From Gracilariopsis chorda (Eukaryota; Rhodophyta; Florideophyceae; Gracilariales; Gracilariaceae): 64,000 nucleotides of DNA. This document shows, piece after piece, positions 21,549 through 32,353 of this stretch. Location: the NCBI GenBank assembly GCA_003194525.1, contig NBIV01000285.1, forward strand, positions 40,123 through 104,122, written 5' to 3'. The notes under the pieces are model-generated. The model was not told the DNA's origin. It saw only the letters and a program-made list of their open reading frames with translations, and ran no database searches. Position numbers and translations under genes: made by a program. How positions within the stretch are numbered: position 1 is the stretch's first letter; the number at the start of each line of letters is the position of its first letter.

Positions 21549-24500
21549 TCAGACAGAGTCGGTAGGTCTGAGAGTCCCCGGCTGGGGGTTTGGTAGTACC
21601 GTAGGTCTAGTACTCCCGGATGGTTCCTGTGTTCCAGAGTCCGTAGAAACGGGGTTGCCTGGATCCAGGACTACCTCTGACGAGGGAGGAGGGGCAAGGA
21701 CAACACGATCACGGGAAATCCGTTCGTGCGTGTCCCCCATCTCTACCACGACAGTGTCGGTGTTAACAGAGATGACCTTGAAGGGTCCATCCGCCACAGG
21801 CGAGAGTTTGTGACGCTTCTCCCGTTCCGGGTTGTAGTATTCCTTCCTGATGAAGACGTAGTTATTAGCCCGAATCGGGGACGGTTTCCCTCGCAAGCGA
21901 GCGTCGAAATCCCGCTTGTAAGCGGCTTGGGCCCGTGCCATAGACTTCCGCGCAGCGGGGACCAGCTTGGAAAGCCATTGCTTCCATTGCTGCCGGTAGA
22001 TACCCACAGATGGGAAATTGTCCAAGGTAGCTTGGGGTTCCAGCGCCACAGGCGGGGGTGTTCTAGATAGAACCAACTCGAATGGCGAAACTCCGGTAGT
22101 CCGGTGTACCTGCGTATTGTACGCGTAGGTTACCGCATCAGCGTAGAGATCCCAATTCGTTGGGTGGTCAGCGACGTAGGAACGTAACGCCGCGAGTAAC
22201 GTCCGGTTAAACCGTTCAACTTGCCCATTACACTGTGGGTGGTAGGTAGTCGTGAACAAGTTCTTGACATCCAGGATGCGACAAACATCCTGGAAGAACT
22301 TGCTCACGAACTGCTTCCCGTTGTCAGAGAGCACCTCCACAGGGGGACCGTAGACAAAAATCCAGTGCGTCACCAGAGCCTGGACCACCGTGAGAGCGGT
22401 TATCCTCCGAAGAGGGACAGTCCGTACCAGCTTAGAAAAGCGGTCGGTGATGACAAGTAGAAACTTGTTTCCACGTTTTGTGGTGAGTAGTGGTCCGAGA
22501 AGATCAATTGCGATAAACTCGAGTGGCGCCCTTGCGGGGAATAGTTTCATCTTCTTCGCATTTTTGCGGAGTTTGACGCGATTCTTCGCGCATTCGCTAC
22601 AAAACCGCAAAGTTGCGTAGCAATCCACCGCCATTGCAGGCCAATAGAAATCCCTTCGCAGGGTTAGGTAGAGTTTCCTCTCACCTGGGTGACCTCCAAT
22701 GGGGGCGTAGTGTGATAGATGTAACACCCGCGATTGCAGGGAATGTGGGACCACAATCTGTGGGCGGGCTTCGACCTTCCTTACGAGGTAGCCTTTGTCG
22801 TTTACCCCGAAAGGAAGATCTTCACCACCGTTGATACGGGCACGAATTCTCGTACAGAATGGGTCGCCGAATTGTTCTCGGATCATTTCTTCCGGTGATA
22901 CCGGTACAAAGTTTCCCGGTAACGGGTTCTCAGTTTTATCTCGCGATGCGAGTAGATCGTCAAAGTCAGCATCCTCGTCCCAGTTTTCTGGCCCAGCCTC
23001 GACGGCATATTCCGGATCATCCGGGTCTATAGCCATGAAACATGGGACTTCATCATCCTCCGTTGGGAGTGCTTCCCCACTTGTGGGTAACCGCGACAAA
23101 GCGTCGGCCTGGGTGTTATGCGCACCCTTTTTATAAATGACTTGAAAGTCATATTCCGCGAGGCGGAGTCTCCAGCGCATGAGGCGTCCCGACGGGTCGG
23201 AGATATTCATCAACCACCTCAATGAGGAATGATCCGTGTACACGGTGAAGTGAATTCCCGTAAGGTAGGGGCGCAGAGTGTTCATCGCCCATACGACGGC
23301 GAGGCACTCTTTCTCCGATACGGAGTAGTTCCGCTCATGAACATTGAGCGAGCGCGACCAATAACCAATTGGATGTCGTTCCCCCTCGGGGGTGGTTTGA
23401 AAAAGAGCACACCCGACTTGGTAGTCGCTCGAGTCCGTATCTACGGAGTATGGCAACCCAAGTTTTGGGAGATGTAGGATTGGTGCTGATGTGACAGCCT
23501 CCTTCAAGGAGTTGAAGGCTTCCGATTGCTCGGGCGTTAATGTTCCCAATTTTGGGGGGTTCCCCTTTCGCAACAACGCGTTTAGGGGCGCTGCAGTATC
23601 CGAAAAGTTCGGGATAAACCATCGATAGACGTTGACTAGCCCCAAAAAGGAGCGCAGTTCCGTTTGAGTACGGGGTTCTTTCGCCTCAACGAGGGATTTG
23701 ACTCGAGCTTTCTCGATCGCTAACCGTCCAGGACGGATAATGTGACCCAGATACTTCACAGTATCTGTGAAAAACTCGCATTTCCTTAACTTGAGGGTAA
23801 TTCCCGCATCGCGGAGTACGGTCAGCACGTCTCGGACGTGAGTGAGATGGTCTTCCAACGAGTTGGAGATGATGATAATATCATCAAGGTAGACCAGACA
23901 GCTCCGCCACTTAAAGCGGTTGAGTAGAATATCTACTGCACGCTGAAAGGTGGCGGGGGCGTTGGTTAACCCAAACGGCATCCGCTTGAAGCGGTACGTC
24001 CCTGCATGGCAGGTGAATGCGGTTTTATCGCGATCCTCCTGTCTGACAGGTACTTGCCAATATCCCCAATTGGCGTCAAGGGCCGTGAACACGGTGGCGT
24101 CTCCAAGGGAGTCAATGCACTCGTCCATACGAGGGATGGGGTACGTGTCCCTAACAGTCACGGCATTGAGCCGGCGGTAGTCGACACAGAACCTCCAGGT
24201 TCCGTCGGCCTTTAAAGCCAGTACAACTGGGGATGCCCAGGGTGATTGAGCGGGCTCAATCACACCTGCGTGGAGCATTTTGTCCACTTGGGACTGCTCC
24301 TCTTCCCGAGCTTTCGCACCTGCCCTGTAAGGGGGTTGTGCAACCGGTCGCGCACCGGGGATTAAATCGATCCGGTGTTCCGTTGCATTAATCTCGCCAA
24401 GCGAGCCATCCCACATTGTGGTGAATTCCCGTAACATAGTACAGAGTTTGTCGCGGTGCGACTCTGGCACGTGGCTGAAGTCCAGCGCTTCAAGTGCTTT

Positions 24501-24914
24501 TTCCGGATCAATCCGGTCGTTGCTCGATGGAGCATTGTCCTGTGGAACAGGTGTGGTTCGCAATTCCCAGTTACTCGGTATGTTCGACGCTGAAGTAGCG
24601 GTTTCCTCCCCCTCCTTAGACTTGACGTCTTCGGACGGCGGGGCGAACTCCTCGGAAGAGGTGGTAACTCTGAGTACATCGGCGGCTGTCATCTTTGTTG
24701 GCAGCATTCCCATAGGATGGGGGGTTACACTCCCAATTACTTGGTGTTTGACCAGATACTGGGGGTGTTTGCTAAGGTTGGCAACCAATATCTGGAAAGG
24801 GACATCCGGGGAAATGGAGACAATTCCATTAGCCAGCGCCAGCTGGGATTTCTCGTACAACGAGGCGAGGGGTTGTATAACCCGAAGACCGTGTTGACGG
24901 GAATTTACCTGCAC
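21549..24914 (-). CDS. Gypsy element 1 pol: RT, RNase H and integrase, open
   Basis: 1,121 codons without interruption; the upstream protease is in another frame because of a frameshift near 24950, so 24914 is not a natural start. RT (about 150-420) has VDYRRLN, the FGLTNAPATFQ block and YLDDIIII near residue 342. RNase H follows with DTDSSDYQVG, SVSEKECLAVVWA and YTDHSSLRW. Integrase has the zinc-binding pair of His (HYAPIGGH) and CSEC, then catalytic Asp in FIAIDLLG, Asp in LSDNGKQF and Glu in NGQVERFNR. The C-terminal part (GPFKVISVNTDTVVVEM) is the GPY/F-like module. All catalytic residues are present, so this part could still be active. It makes and inserts cDNA of the element, with gag forming the particle. 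Confidence 0.93.
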   Translation of the reverse strand: MQVNSRQHGLRVIQPLASLYEKSQLALANGIVSISPDVPFQILVANLSKHPQYLVKHQVIGSVTPHPMGMLPTKMTAADVLRVTTSSEEFAPPSEDVKSKEGEETATSASNIPSNWELRTTPVPQDNAPSSNDRIDPEKALEALDFSHVPESHRDKLCTMLREFTTMWDGSLGEINATEHRIDLIPGARPVAQPPYRAGAKAREEEQSQVDKMLHAGVIEPAQSPWASPVVLALKADGTWRFCVDYRRLNAVTVRDTYPIPRMDECIDSLGDATVFTALDANWGYWQVPVRQEDRDKTAFTCHAGTYRFKRMPFGLTNAPATFQRAVDILLNRFKWRSCLVYLDDIIIISNSLEDHLTHVRDVLTVLRDAGITLKLRKCEFFTDTVKYLGHIIRPGRLAIEKARVKSLVEAKEPRTQTELRSFLGLVNVYRWFIPNFSDTAAPLNALLRKGNPPKLGTLTPEQSEAFNSLKEAVTSAPILHLPKLGLPYSVDTDSSDYQVGCALFQTTPEGERHPIGYWSRSLNVHERNYSVSEKECLAVVWAMNTLRPYLTGIHFTVYTDHSSLRWLMNISDPSGRLMRWRLRLAEYDFQVIYKKGAHNTQADALSRLPTSGEALPTEDDEVPCFMAIDPDDPEYAVEAGPENWDEDADFDDLLASRDKTENPLPGNFVPVSPEEMIREQFGDPFCTRIRARINGGEDLPFGVNDKGYLVRKVEARPQIVVPHSLQSRVLHLSHYAPIGGHPGERKLYLTLRRDFYWPAMAVDCYATLRFCSECAKNRVKLRKNAKKMKLFPARAPLEFIAIDLLGPLLTTKRGNKFLLVITDRFSKLVRTVPLRRITALTVVQALVTHWIFVYGPPVEVLSDNGKQFVSKFFQDVCRILDVKNLFTTTYHPQCNGQVERFNRTLLAALRSYVADHPTNWDLYADAVTYAYNTQVHRTTGVSPFELVLSRTPPPVALEPQATLDNFPSVGIYRQQWKQWLSKLVPAARKSMARAQAAYKRDFDARLRGKPSPIRANNYVFIRKEYYNPEREKRHKLSPVADGPFKVISVNTDTVVVEMGDTHERISRDRVVLAPPPSSEVVLDPGNPVSTDSGTQEPSGSTRPTVLPNPQPGTLRPTDSV

Positions 24915-25640
24915 CCAGACTTGGGACTCCGCCGGTATAGAAACCGAGGCAGCGACGCGGAGCTTGGTGGACTCGCGGGACGCGGGCGATGGTTCCTGCG
25001 CAGCAGGGGCGGAACTTGTTTCCGAGAGGACCGCTTTAGCGGGCGGCGAACAATCGGAACCGACGATCCGTTGTCAAGTTCTACACGCCTGAGGCGGGGC
25101 CTGATTGCGTCAACAAATCTGTCGCAGTAATCACATACCAGTATGACTGGTGCTGCCAATGAACGGCAAACGATGAAGTCCAACTTCACCACCGAGGTAC
25201 CAAGTCTCACGACGAGGTCCACTGTGCCCACCGTTTGTAACGGATTGTTGTTCGCATCAAAAATGTCGGGGACCGCGTCAGAGCGGATACGCGACCGCGC
25301 AAGCGGGGGTAACAATGATTCCACTACAAAGTTGGGGCCTGCACCTGTATCCAGGACGGTGAGAAACCTCACCATAAACTGGGGGTCAAGGCAAAGGTCG
25401 GCATAGACCTTATAATTGCGTTTGGCCAAGACCAAGACTCTACCGGGAATCCGGGGATTTTTACTCCGTATCCACGGGCGATGCAACACACCGAGGTGCG
25501 CAGAGTCCGCGTCAGCGGTGTCTTTCCTCGAGAGGACTTTCACCGGGGAGCGAGGCGAGGACGCCTCGGGCGCCAACAGCCTCGTTCTTGAGGACGCCTC
25601 TCCCAAAGGGGAGACTCCCTCAGTTAGTTTTCAGCCTTCG
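24905..25640 (-). pseudogene. Gypsy element 1 protease region, frameshifted
   Basis: Retropepsin-like aspartic protease: VLDTGAGPNFV carries the catalytic DTG. The frame leaves its element 2 counterpart near 25020 and ends in unrelated residues, so protease is not joined to RT in this copy. In the ancestral element the protease opens the pol frame, lying one base back from the gag frame and overlapping the gag stop codon. Confidence 0.85.
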
Positions 25641-27797
25641 GCGGTGGGTTGGTTTCCTCGACAACGAGTGCTTCATCCCGTTGACGGGGGTTTCTATCCG
25701 CATAAGCGGCGGTTGCAACGGATGGTTGCGTGATCTCCCGAATCGGGGTGTATGAAGCTTGCCGCGCACGCGGGGTCTGTGGTAGGGCGTGGGAAAAGTC
25801 CGTTTTAGCACGGAGGTAGGAAGCCGTCGGGACGGAACGTTTCTCCTCTGGAGTGAGGGCCTCATAATTTGCCACCACCTTGGCCATATCCTTCAGTGAA
25901 CAAATACACTGAGGGGAGGTATGGCCATGGGCATAGCCCAGGTGGCAAATGAGAGCCAGCACCGCGACACGCGGATTGTTATTCCGAGTATCGGAGAAGC
26001 GAACCGCAGGGCGGGTGTCGGTCCATCCAGGCCGTTGATAACGGGATTGACCGTTTGAAAACGGGAGTCGTTGGGGTTGAACCCGACTGTTACCACTGTA
26101 CAAAACGGGGTCTTCCGTTCCCGTATCACGGGTCATCTCCGTCGCTGACGGCAAATCACTGGTGGGTATCGACACACCATCCCCCTGCACTAAATGCACG
26201 GTATCAAATCCCTGTCCAGGGTTCCCATCCGCGGTGAGCGGGAGTGAGGAAGCTTCGCTTTCCAGCAACAACGCCTTGGCGGATTTAGACCGATTGTTCG
26301 GAGTTCTTGCACGAAGTGCATCCCCTTCCGCTCGGGCGTGTTGGACCGGCTCGAGGTAGGTGATCCTCCGCTTGCCCTCCCGATAACGGGTAACTAAACT
26401 CCGGATTGCCGGGTCAAGACCATCAATGAACATGGTACTGCGCTCCCCAGCGGGTATACGTTACCACATCTGTGGAAAGACTTGTTAAGGCGCACCGAGT
26501 AATCGGTCTCGGTCTCTCCAGCACGCTGGCGTGTATCTCGCAAAGCGAGGATAGCCTGCTGAATAGCGGTGTTGGTGGCGTAGGAGCGCAGAAGATACTG
26601 CACAGCCTCCGGCCAGCAAGTACCTCCTCCCTCGGAGGCGCGAGAAGATCCTCTGACAGAGGTGTATTGGTCCTCCGCCACTCCCCGTAAGAAATACGGT
26701 AAAGCCAAATAGGCTTGTCCCTCATTCATACCGAGGATATCGGCCTCCGCTACAAAGCGGGATAGGAAATCCAGTACTAGGACTGGGTCCTCTCCAGTAA
26801 AATACTGGTTGCGGAGCGAGAGCTGCATTCGCTTAATGCATTCTCGCACCTTTCCCGTACCACGGGGCGTACGTCCAAGTGACGAGTCTTCGAGCCGGTA
26901 GTACCGGTATGATAAAAGCTTCCGGTAATCCGGGTTTGTCGGTTTCAATTCCCGGAGACCGGGGTGTCTTCTCCCCTTCTGGCGGGTTCGGACCACACCT
27001 TCAGTGGCCGATGACCGCCTCGAGCGGGAGGAGTAGCCTCGCTTCTCGTCCTCGGAGTCGGAGTCCGAGGAGCTCGAGCTAACCGAATGGTTTCGGGATG
27101 AGTCCGACGATGTCGAAGAATCGGAGTCCGAATATTTTCGGTGGCGTTTCCGTCGATGACGGCGTTTCTTCTTCCCAGCAAGCTGGTCGTTGTGCGATGC
27201 CCCGTTTACCGGATCATCCGGGGATGGTTTGTCCATGAGGACGAACTGCTCCAGCGTCTCCAGGCGGGCACCAATCCGATCAAATCGGGCTTCAACTCCT
27301 TCGATGAAGGTGGCGGGTTGTCCCAAACTCTCCAACACGGAGTTGACGTCAGACCGTAAAATACGGAGTTCCTCGGCGACCTCCTTTACGGAGGTTGCCG
27401 AGACCACCTCTTGGAGGGATTTTAGTTCCCCTACAAGGGTGTCATGGGCGGTCCACAGAGCGCAGACCTGGGATTCCAGGGACGTCCCCTGGGGGGTGTT
27501 ATCGCCCGTTCCACTGGGACTTGAAGCCGCGACAGCGGGAGCAGGCCGGGGTGCCTGGGGCACTGCGGCAACAGCCGGAGTCGATGCTGCATTCCTCTGC
27601 GGGGGTGATAACGAGGGCAAAAGGAGGTTCCGGGGTTCCCGGTCGGGGGTATCATTCCGCGATGAAGCGGCGCCAGCACGGCTGGAACTTGTCCGTATAG
27701 GGATACGGGGTACGAACCGAACTTCGGAAGTGTCCGCGTTCTCGCGGGAGCGACTACGCGTAACCACTGGCTCCGCGTCGGAGGGATTTCTCGACAT
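25624..27797 (-). pseudogene. Gypsy element 1 gag, frameshifted
   Basis: Starts at ATG 27797 (MSRNPSDAEP). The N-terminal half is Arg/Ser/Pro-rich with a long Ser/Asp-rich patch; the capsid-like retrotransposon-gag domain follows (LSLRNQYFTGEDPVLVLDFL through LRSYATNTAIQQAIL). A frameshift near 26440 splits the gene into 467- and 269-codon pieces; element 2 keeps one 724-codon frame. The zinc knuckle reads C-x2-G-x4-H-x4-C here instead of CCHC: the second Cys is Gly, which should harm RNA binding. Confidence 0.9.
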
Positions 27798-27881
27798 GAG
27801 AAGATACCGTTACGACGGGAAACGATCACGGAACTTCCGGTAAATAAAAACAAACCTCGTAAGAGGGAAAACAAAAACCGA

Positions 27882-27899
27882 TTCTAGGTCGGGAGACCA
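27882..27899 (-). promoter_or_regulatory. Primer-binding site candidate of element 1
   Basis: On the element strand TGGTCTCCCGACCTAGAA begins three bases after the 5' LTR. TGG would pair with the CCA end of a tRNA. Element 2 has the identical site. The matching tRNA is not recognised. Confidence 0.6.
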
Positions 27900-27902
27900 C
27901 TT

Positions 27903-28724
27903 TGTGGTGCAATGCCCCAAAGGGGAAAAAAACCGAAAGACGTTCGGGATCTTCCTCTCACGAGGTGAACACAGTTGGGTAGAGCCCTCCCAGAGGTGTC
28001 ACGGCGAAGCCGGTTTGTAAGACCAGGGACACCTGTCACGACTCGCGCAGGGAGGTGAAGGCGAAGAATCGGTATCCGCGTGAGCGGGGTGTGATCCTCA
28101 GTAGAGGTATGTTTCCACGTAAGTGGGGGTGTGTGAGCGGATGCTTACACGAGGGCCGCGGATAGCGGGAGGTGCTACCCTAAAAAGGGGGAAAAGGAAG
28201 GGCGAAGAGGAGGAAGAGAGGACGATGTGAGTCGCGAGAGCGACGAACAGATACGGCGATGCCGGTAACAATATCCCTATACAGGGCGAAACACCAATAT
28301 GATTGGAACAATTGTACTCCCAAGGATGGGCTTCTTTAGATGTGCAAGGGGGTTAGATGTCCTGTGGTTTACGGCGTTTCCCTCCAAGGAGGAGTAGAAT
28401 ACGCGCGCAAGCGGCAACAACTAGAGCCAATTCCCCAGGTTGGGGTCTCTTGTTGGGGAGGGTTTACTGGTGCGACGGCAGTGCGCCGTCGCACTAAGTA
28501 CTAGCTTCCCGGAAATGGGTGTGAAAATAATAAATAATATTAACCAAAATACTCCACATTTCGTGGCAACATCCACTACTGTGCCCAACCGCCAATTGAC
28601 CCAAAACCGTGTCCCACGTGTCCATATCCACCATAGTGGGGCGTAGTTCATATACACACTACACAACCGATAATATCGGGAAAGCGTTCAAGTACCAATC
28701 CCTGCCTGAGGGCGTTGCACTTCA
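27903..28724 (-). repeat. 5' LTR of gypsy element 1
   Basis: 822 bp, partner of 17022-17846. On the element strand runs TGAAGTGCAA to TGCACCACA. Confidence 0.92.
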
Positions 28725-28752
28725 GATGCTGGGTGATAGTTACGAGGTTTAA

Positions 28753-29277
28753 AGGGTCATAGCTCTTGCTCATGGACGGAAGAGGAAGCGATTAGCTTTT
28801 TTCAACTCCGCAGAAGGGGTGGCTCTACGGATTTCTGTTCCCGGACACCGTCCAAAGCAGGGTGCTGTGCAGTACTGCACGCTTTGTGGACAACATCCTG
28901 GGCGGTACCGCGGTCATCGGTCGACATACTCATGCATTTTATGTTCGACACCTCTATGTATGAGAGTTTACCCCGGGCTGCGTAAAAGCTGCTGGCATGT
29001 GTGGCATTCTTTGAGGGTGCTCAAGCTCCGAAGTACACACGCGGCAGTGTCGCGTAGAAGCAGCGTCGAATTGGACGCCGTACAGAGTGTTGTCAATAGC
29101 AACGATGTGTACATTGAGGCGGATGATAACTCTTCAACAGCATCTAATGACTTGGTGACCCGAAGAAGATCCACGAGAATCTCGCTTGCAAGTGAGTGTC
29201 CGTCTAAATCACGACGGAGACCGCGAGAGGGGAGCAGTAACATGGAAGGAGGGGGGCGGAGGCGGCGTTTGGTGTAG
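28753..29277 (+). pseudogene. PiggyBac-like transposase C-terminal fragment
   Basis: The frame opens at 28753 without an ATG. It contains a cysteine/histidine cluster (YCTLCGQ, then TYSCILCSTPLCM and CWHVWH) whose order CxxC-x(n)-CxxC-x4-C-x(n)-C-x-x-x-H matches the C-terminal cysteine-rich finger of PiggyBac-family transposases, which binds the element ends. The catalytic core is absent because the sequence upstream is the gypsy LTR. The 3' part is Ser/Arg-rich and ends at TAG. Identity rests on the finger pattern only. Confidence 0.5.
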
Positions 29278-29559
29278 AAAGCGGGGTCTTGGCTACCGGT
29301 ATGGGGTAGTTTGCTAGGGCAGAAAGCGCATTCTAATGATCAGTATACTGATCGATAGCCGGTTTTTGGATGTCCTGAGCCGTTCATGGTAGCCAAAGTT
29401 TGACGCGTTGCCATCCAGCCATTTTCTATCCGTCAAGCGTGAAAAGTGGCACGTTCCTCAAGAAAGACGTGAAGAACACGTTCAACTACTTTGTGTACCC
29501 GGAGGGGGAGACAAGCAAAACTACTGCACGGAAACATGTTATGTGCAGTATAGTGATCA
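29278..29559. other. Spacer between PiggyBac-like and Copia fragments
   Basis: No domain or repeat recognised; probably eroded transposon DNA. Confidence 0.35.
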
Positions 29560-29755
29560 ATAAATTTTGGCTCTAGGGATATCGACTTGCGCCACCACTA
29601 TCTGTGCCATCACATACGCGCAAATAACATCTATCAAACATGTTTCCTCCGCGGACCAACGAGCGGACATCCTCACGAAACCACTCAAGTCTCATGCGTT
29701 TAAACGCAATCTTCGAAGTCTCCGTATTCAATCACTTCACACAGCCGCGCAATAA
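29560..29755 (+). pseudogene. Copia RNase H C-terminus, frameshifted
   Basis: Translation gives IDLRHHYLCHHIRANNI in one frame and HVSSADQRADILTKPL in the next, together the usual end of Copia RNase H (the DIRHHFIRE and ADxLTKPL blocks). One frame change near 29636 separates them. It sits 19 bp before the likely 3' LTR. Confidence 0.8.
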
Positions 29756-29773
29756 CCCGACCACCCCAGAAAA

Positions 29774-29966
29774 TGTTTGACATCGACGCGCACTCACCTG
29801 CTCGCGTCGGAGGGCGTGTCATCACGCACTGACGTGCGTTCTCAATAAGACGCGAGCACATCATCACGCTGTCATCACGTAGTGTACACGTAGCGACACA
29901 CAATAAAGTCCCTGCCCGCCGGCGAGACCGCCAGAGGGAAGGGAGCATCGATTCTCTCTTGTCTCA
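29774..29966 (+). repeat. Copia 3' LTR, about 193 bp
   Basis: Begins TGTTTGACATCG just after the Copia coding end and finishes TTGTCTCA. The last 97 bp (29870-29966) repeat at 16451-16547. The start is placed by the TG...CA rule and is less sure than the end. Confidence 0.6.
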
Positions 29967-32353
29967 AATGTTAAGGATACGTCCTTCCATCCACCGAGAT
30001 GCATGAGTATCCCTACACGAACCGATTGTGTAAGCTGCGTTCTGGTCCATTCCGGATGGATACGGAGATCGTGTATCAAGGTTGGAACAACACAGGTTTC
30101 AGCGACTAGACACAAAGTTATTCCTATCAATGCGTGCAATTCTCTGTGTGTTAAAACTTGTTTTACATGGTTTCTTCTGAAGCCGGCGGCTTGAAGACCG
30201 GACGAACGGAGCAAAAACGGATGTACGGTGTATGCATTGAGAGCAACATAGACACAACTTGCTATGTCCATGGATGCCACAGCGGGAACCATCAGCCAGC
30301 GTTGAAGCCTGCAAAGCATTCGCACACATCCTTACGTCCGACATCACATCAGTCTCGTAGTCAATTTACAAGTTATCAACGACAACACTGCTCTACTCAC
30401 CGCAGCCTACGCTGTAGAATCATCACAATATCTTATCACATGCCTCCTTGACAAAACCAGAGTTCGCGGGGTTGTTTTGGCTCGACGATAGAATGAGGCC
30501 GAAATCTTTAAGTTCTTCTCATACTGAGAAAGGTTCTGCCATGGTCTGCTGATCGATCAAGCAATCACGCGGTACCGCTGCAGACTTCAATGAATAAGTA
30601 AACGACGCACGGTGCCGTGGGAACTCGACCACCAACATACTAATGGGACGCAGTCAATAATTCCGAAGAGGAGTGACAGCGAAAAGTACTGCACGATGGT
30701 ATTCACCTGTGCTACATATCTAATGCCAAGATCGCGTCACGAAGCCCCCTCTGTTGTGATCGGAGAGTGAGAGCGCTCGCCACATAGAACCACACACACG
30801 CTCACTCCAGTGTCCTAGGCCCGGTCGAAGGCTACGTGCTATATAGCCTACCTGGTTCCCGCGCATACCTATGGTTCTACGTCGAGATGGGCGGAGATTC
30901 AGAACTGTTGAGTGTATGCTCTTGAACTTGTTGTCATCTACGCAAAAATACCAACCCCGATAATTTGATTATGGGGTTCCGATCGACCATGGGAAAACAG
31001 AAGTTCGGATTGATATTCCAGGGACGTAGGGGTCCTGAGAAGGCCCTCCTACTCCGTCGAAATAAGGCGTTAGGGTTGGATGCCAAACTAGAAAGTTCGG
31101 AGAGCTACATTTTCATCACAGCTACCACAGTAGTAAGGCATCAAAACAGCAGCACAGTCGAAGGAACAAGACGTTTCCGCTTCCTCCCGTTACATACATA
31201 CGAATGTTCATTCGACGGTTCTCTAGTGAAAACGGCGTTAACTTCACGTCCGAGAAATGCGGGGGTCCCACACCTTTCTCAGGCGTATTGTAGGGAAAGA
31301 AGCGTTCAACGGAAGCTCCTTCCGGACAGTCCCTTGACCAGGCATGTATGCTCTCATACGAAAGAAGAAGAAATTCACTTCTGGAGACTCACGCAGTCGT
31401 GCATCGCTGTTTTGAAAACGGATCTCTTTCATTCCCTTTCCCTGAGTCTTGTTTGACACAGAGATCGCAGTGTGTTGTTGACCAAGCAGAATTGAACTCG
31501 ATTCCTACTCGCAATCTCATACGCGATCACAAGCCGTTTCTTCGCCGGTTGGAGATGTAGCGGGAGACAAAACACTGGTTAAAGGGTTACCTTGCTCCAG
31601 AATCCAGAAGACTTCATCCCGAGTGCTGCTATAGGTACAGTAGAGGAATGGCATCATTGCACATCGGTTGTGGAATTACGGCGCAATCAATCCGTATCGC
31701 ATCGCGTTAAGGAAACCACGGGATTCACCACGGCAGTCAATGCGTGGAACCTTCAGGACCTTGCCGTTTCCTCAATATTCAAGTCTGGTGCAAAACCATG
31801 CGCTATAGAACGCTTCAGCTCGCTAAATATAGACTGCTGTCGCAGATGAGTAGGGAAATCGGAGGCTCTTAATCAATTCGCAGATACAACTGCTCAAAGC
31901 CTGGAATCGGTTTCGCTCTCTCTTAAGCAAGAGTTTCAAAAGATAACCCCAGATCAGCCCTAGCTGCAAGATTGGAGCTGATAGAATGCCAATTCCACAT
32001 CGCACATGTTCCCCACTTGCATTCAGTGACAATCTATCTGAAGACAGGGTCACCATTTCCAAGTGGCGTCACAGGAGCCGAACAAGACGCGAACTGCTTC
32101 CGCTGGCAGTGTCAGGCAAGTCCGGTCTTCAGACCCAAGACACTGCCGACATTCCGCTGAACGATAAGGCATGGGAGCAGATGACCTTATCCGGTCAGGG
32201 CCAAAAAGGGCCCCTAGATTGCTGAAGTAGTCTTGATTCTTTCATGAGGTTTGAGTGGGAGTCAGGCTTCCAGCAACTAGAATAGAACAGAATGGAGTAG
32301 ACAATGAGCGAGCGTCGATATCTAGGCCCAGCGGCTGGATTCCGCCTCGCCGA
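29967..32353. other. Intergenic; no supported gene
   Basis: The longest plus-strand frame (163 codons, 30965-31456) and minus-strand frame (153 codons, 29864-30325, partly in the Copia LTR) have no recognisable domain. An AAAGGGTTAC motif lies at 31581-31590. Confidence 0.4.

Larger units (their letters stand above)
17022..28724 (-). mobile_element. Ty3/gypsy LTR retrotransposon, element 1 (11.7 kb)
   Basis: Two near-identical LTRs of about 825 bp with TG...CA ends (read on the minus strand TGAAGTGCAA...TGCACCACA) flank gag, protease-RT-RNase H-integrase-chromodomain and an ORF on the other strand. A primer-binding-site candidate and a purine tract adjoin the LTRs inside. It is a full-length copy of the same family as element 2 at 52153-63651, in the opposite direction. 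The 5-bp flanks differ (AAAAG at left, GATGC at right), so no target duplication is seen. Gag and protease regions are frameshifted while RT through integrase is open. Confidence 0.95.

Noticed and set aside
26879-27843. Plus-strand frames of up to 217 codons opposite gag
   Set aside because: The counterpart in element 2 (53110-53673, minus) is also open, but this follows from the strong base bias and gag constraint; no start, promoter or domain supports a second antisense gene.
29870-29966. Direct 97-bp repeats as target duplication of a giant element
   Set aside because: Their position next to Copia gag and RNase H shows they are LTR ends, not a target-site duplication.
30965-31456. 163-codon plus-strand frame
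   Set aside because: Considered as a gene, but composition is mixed, no domain was recognised and it may be eroded transposon DNA.
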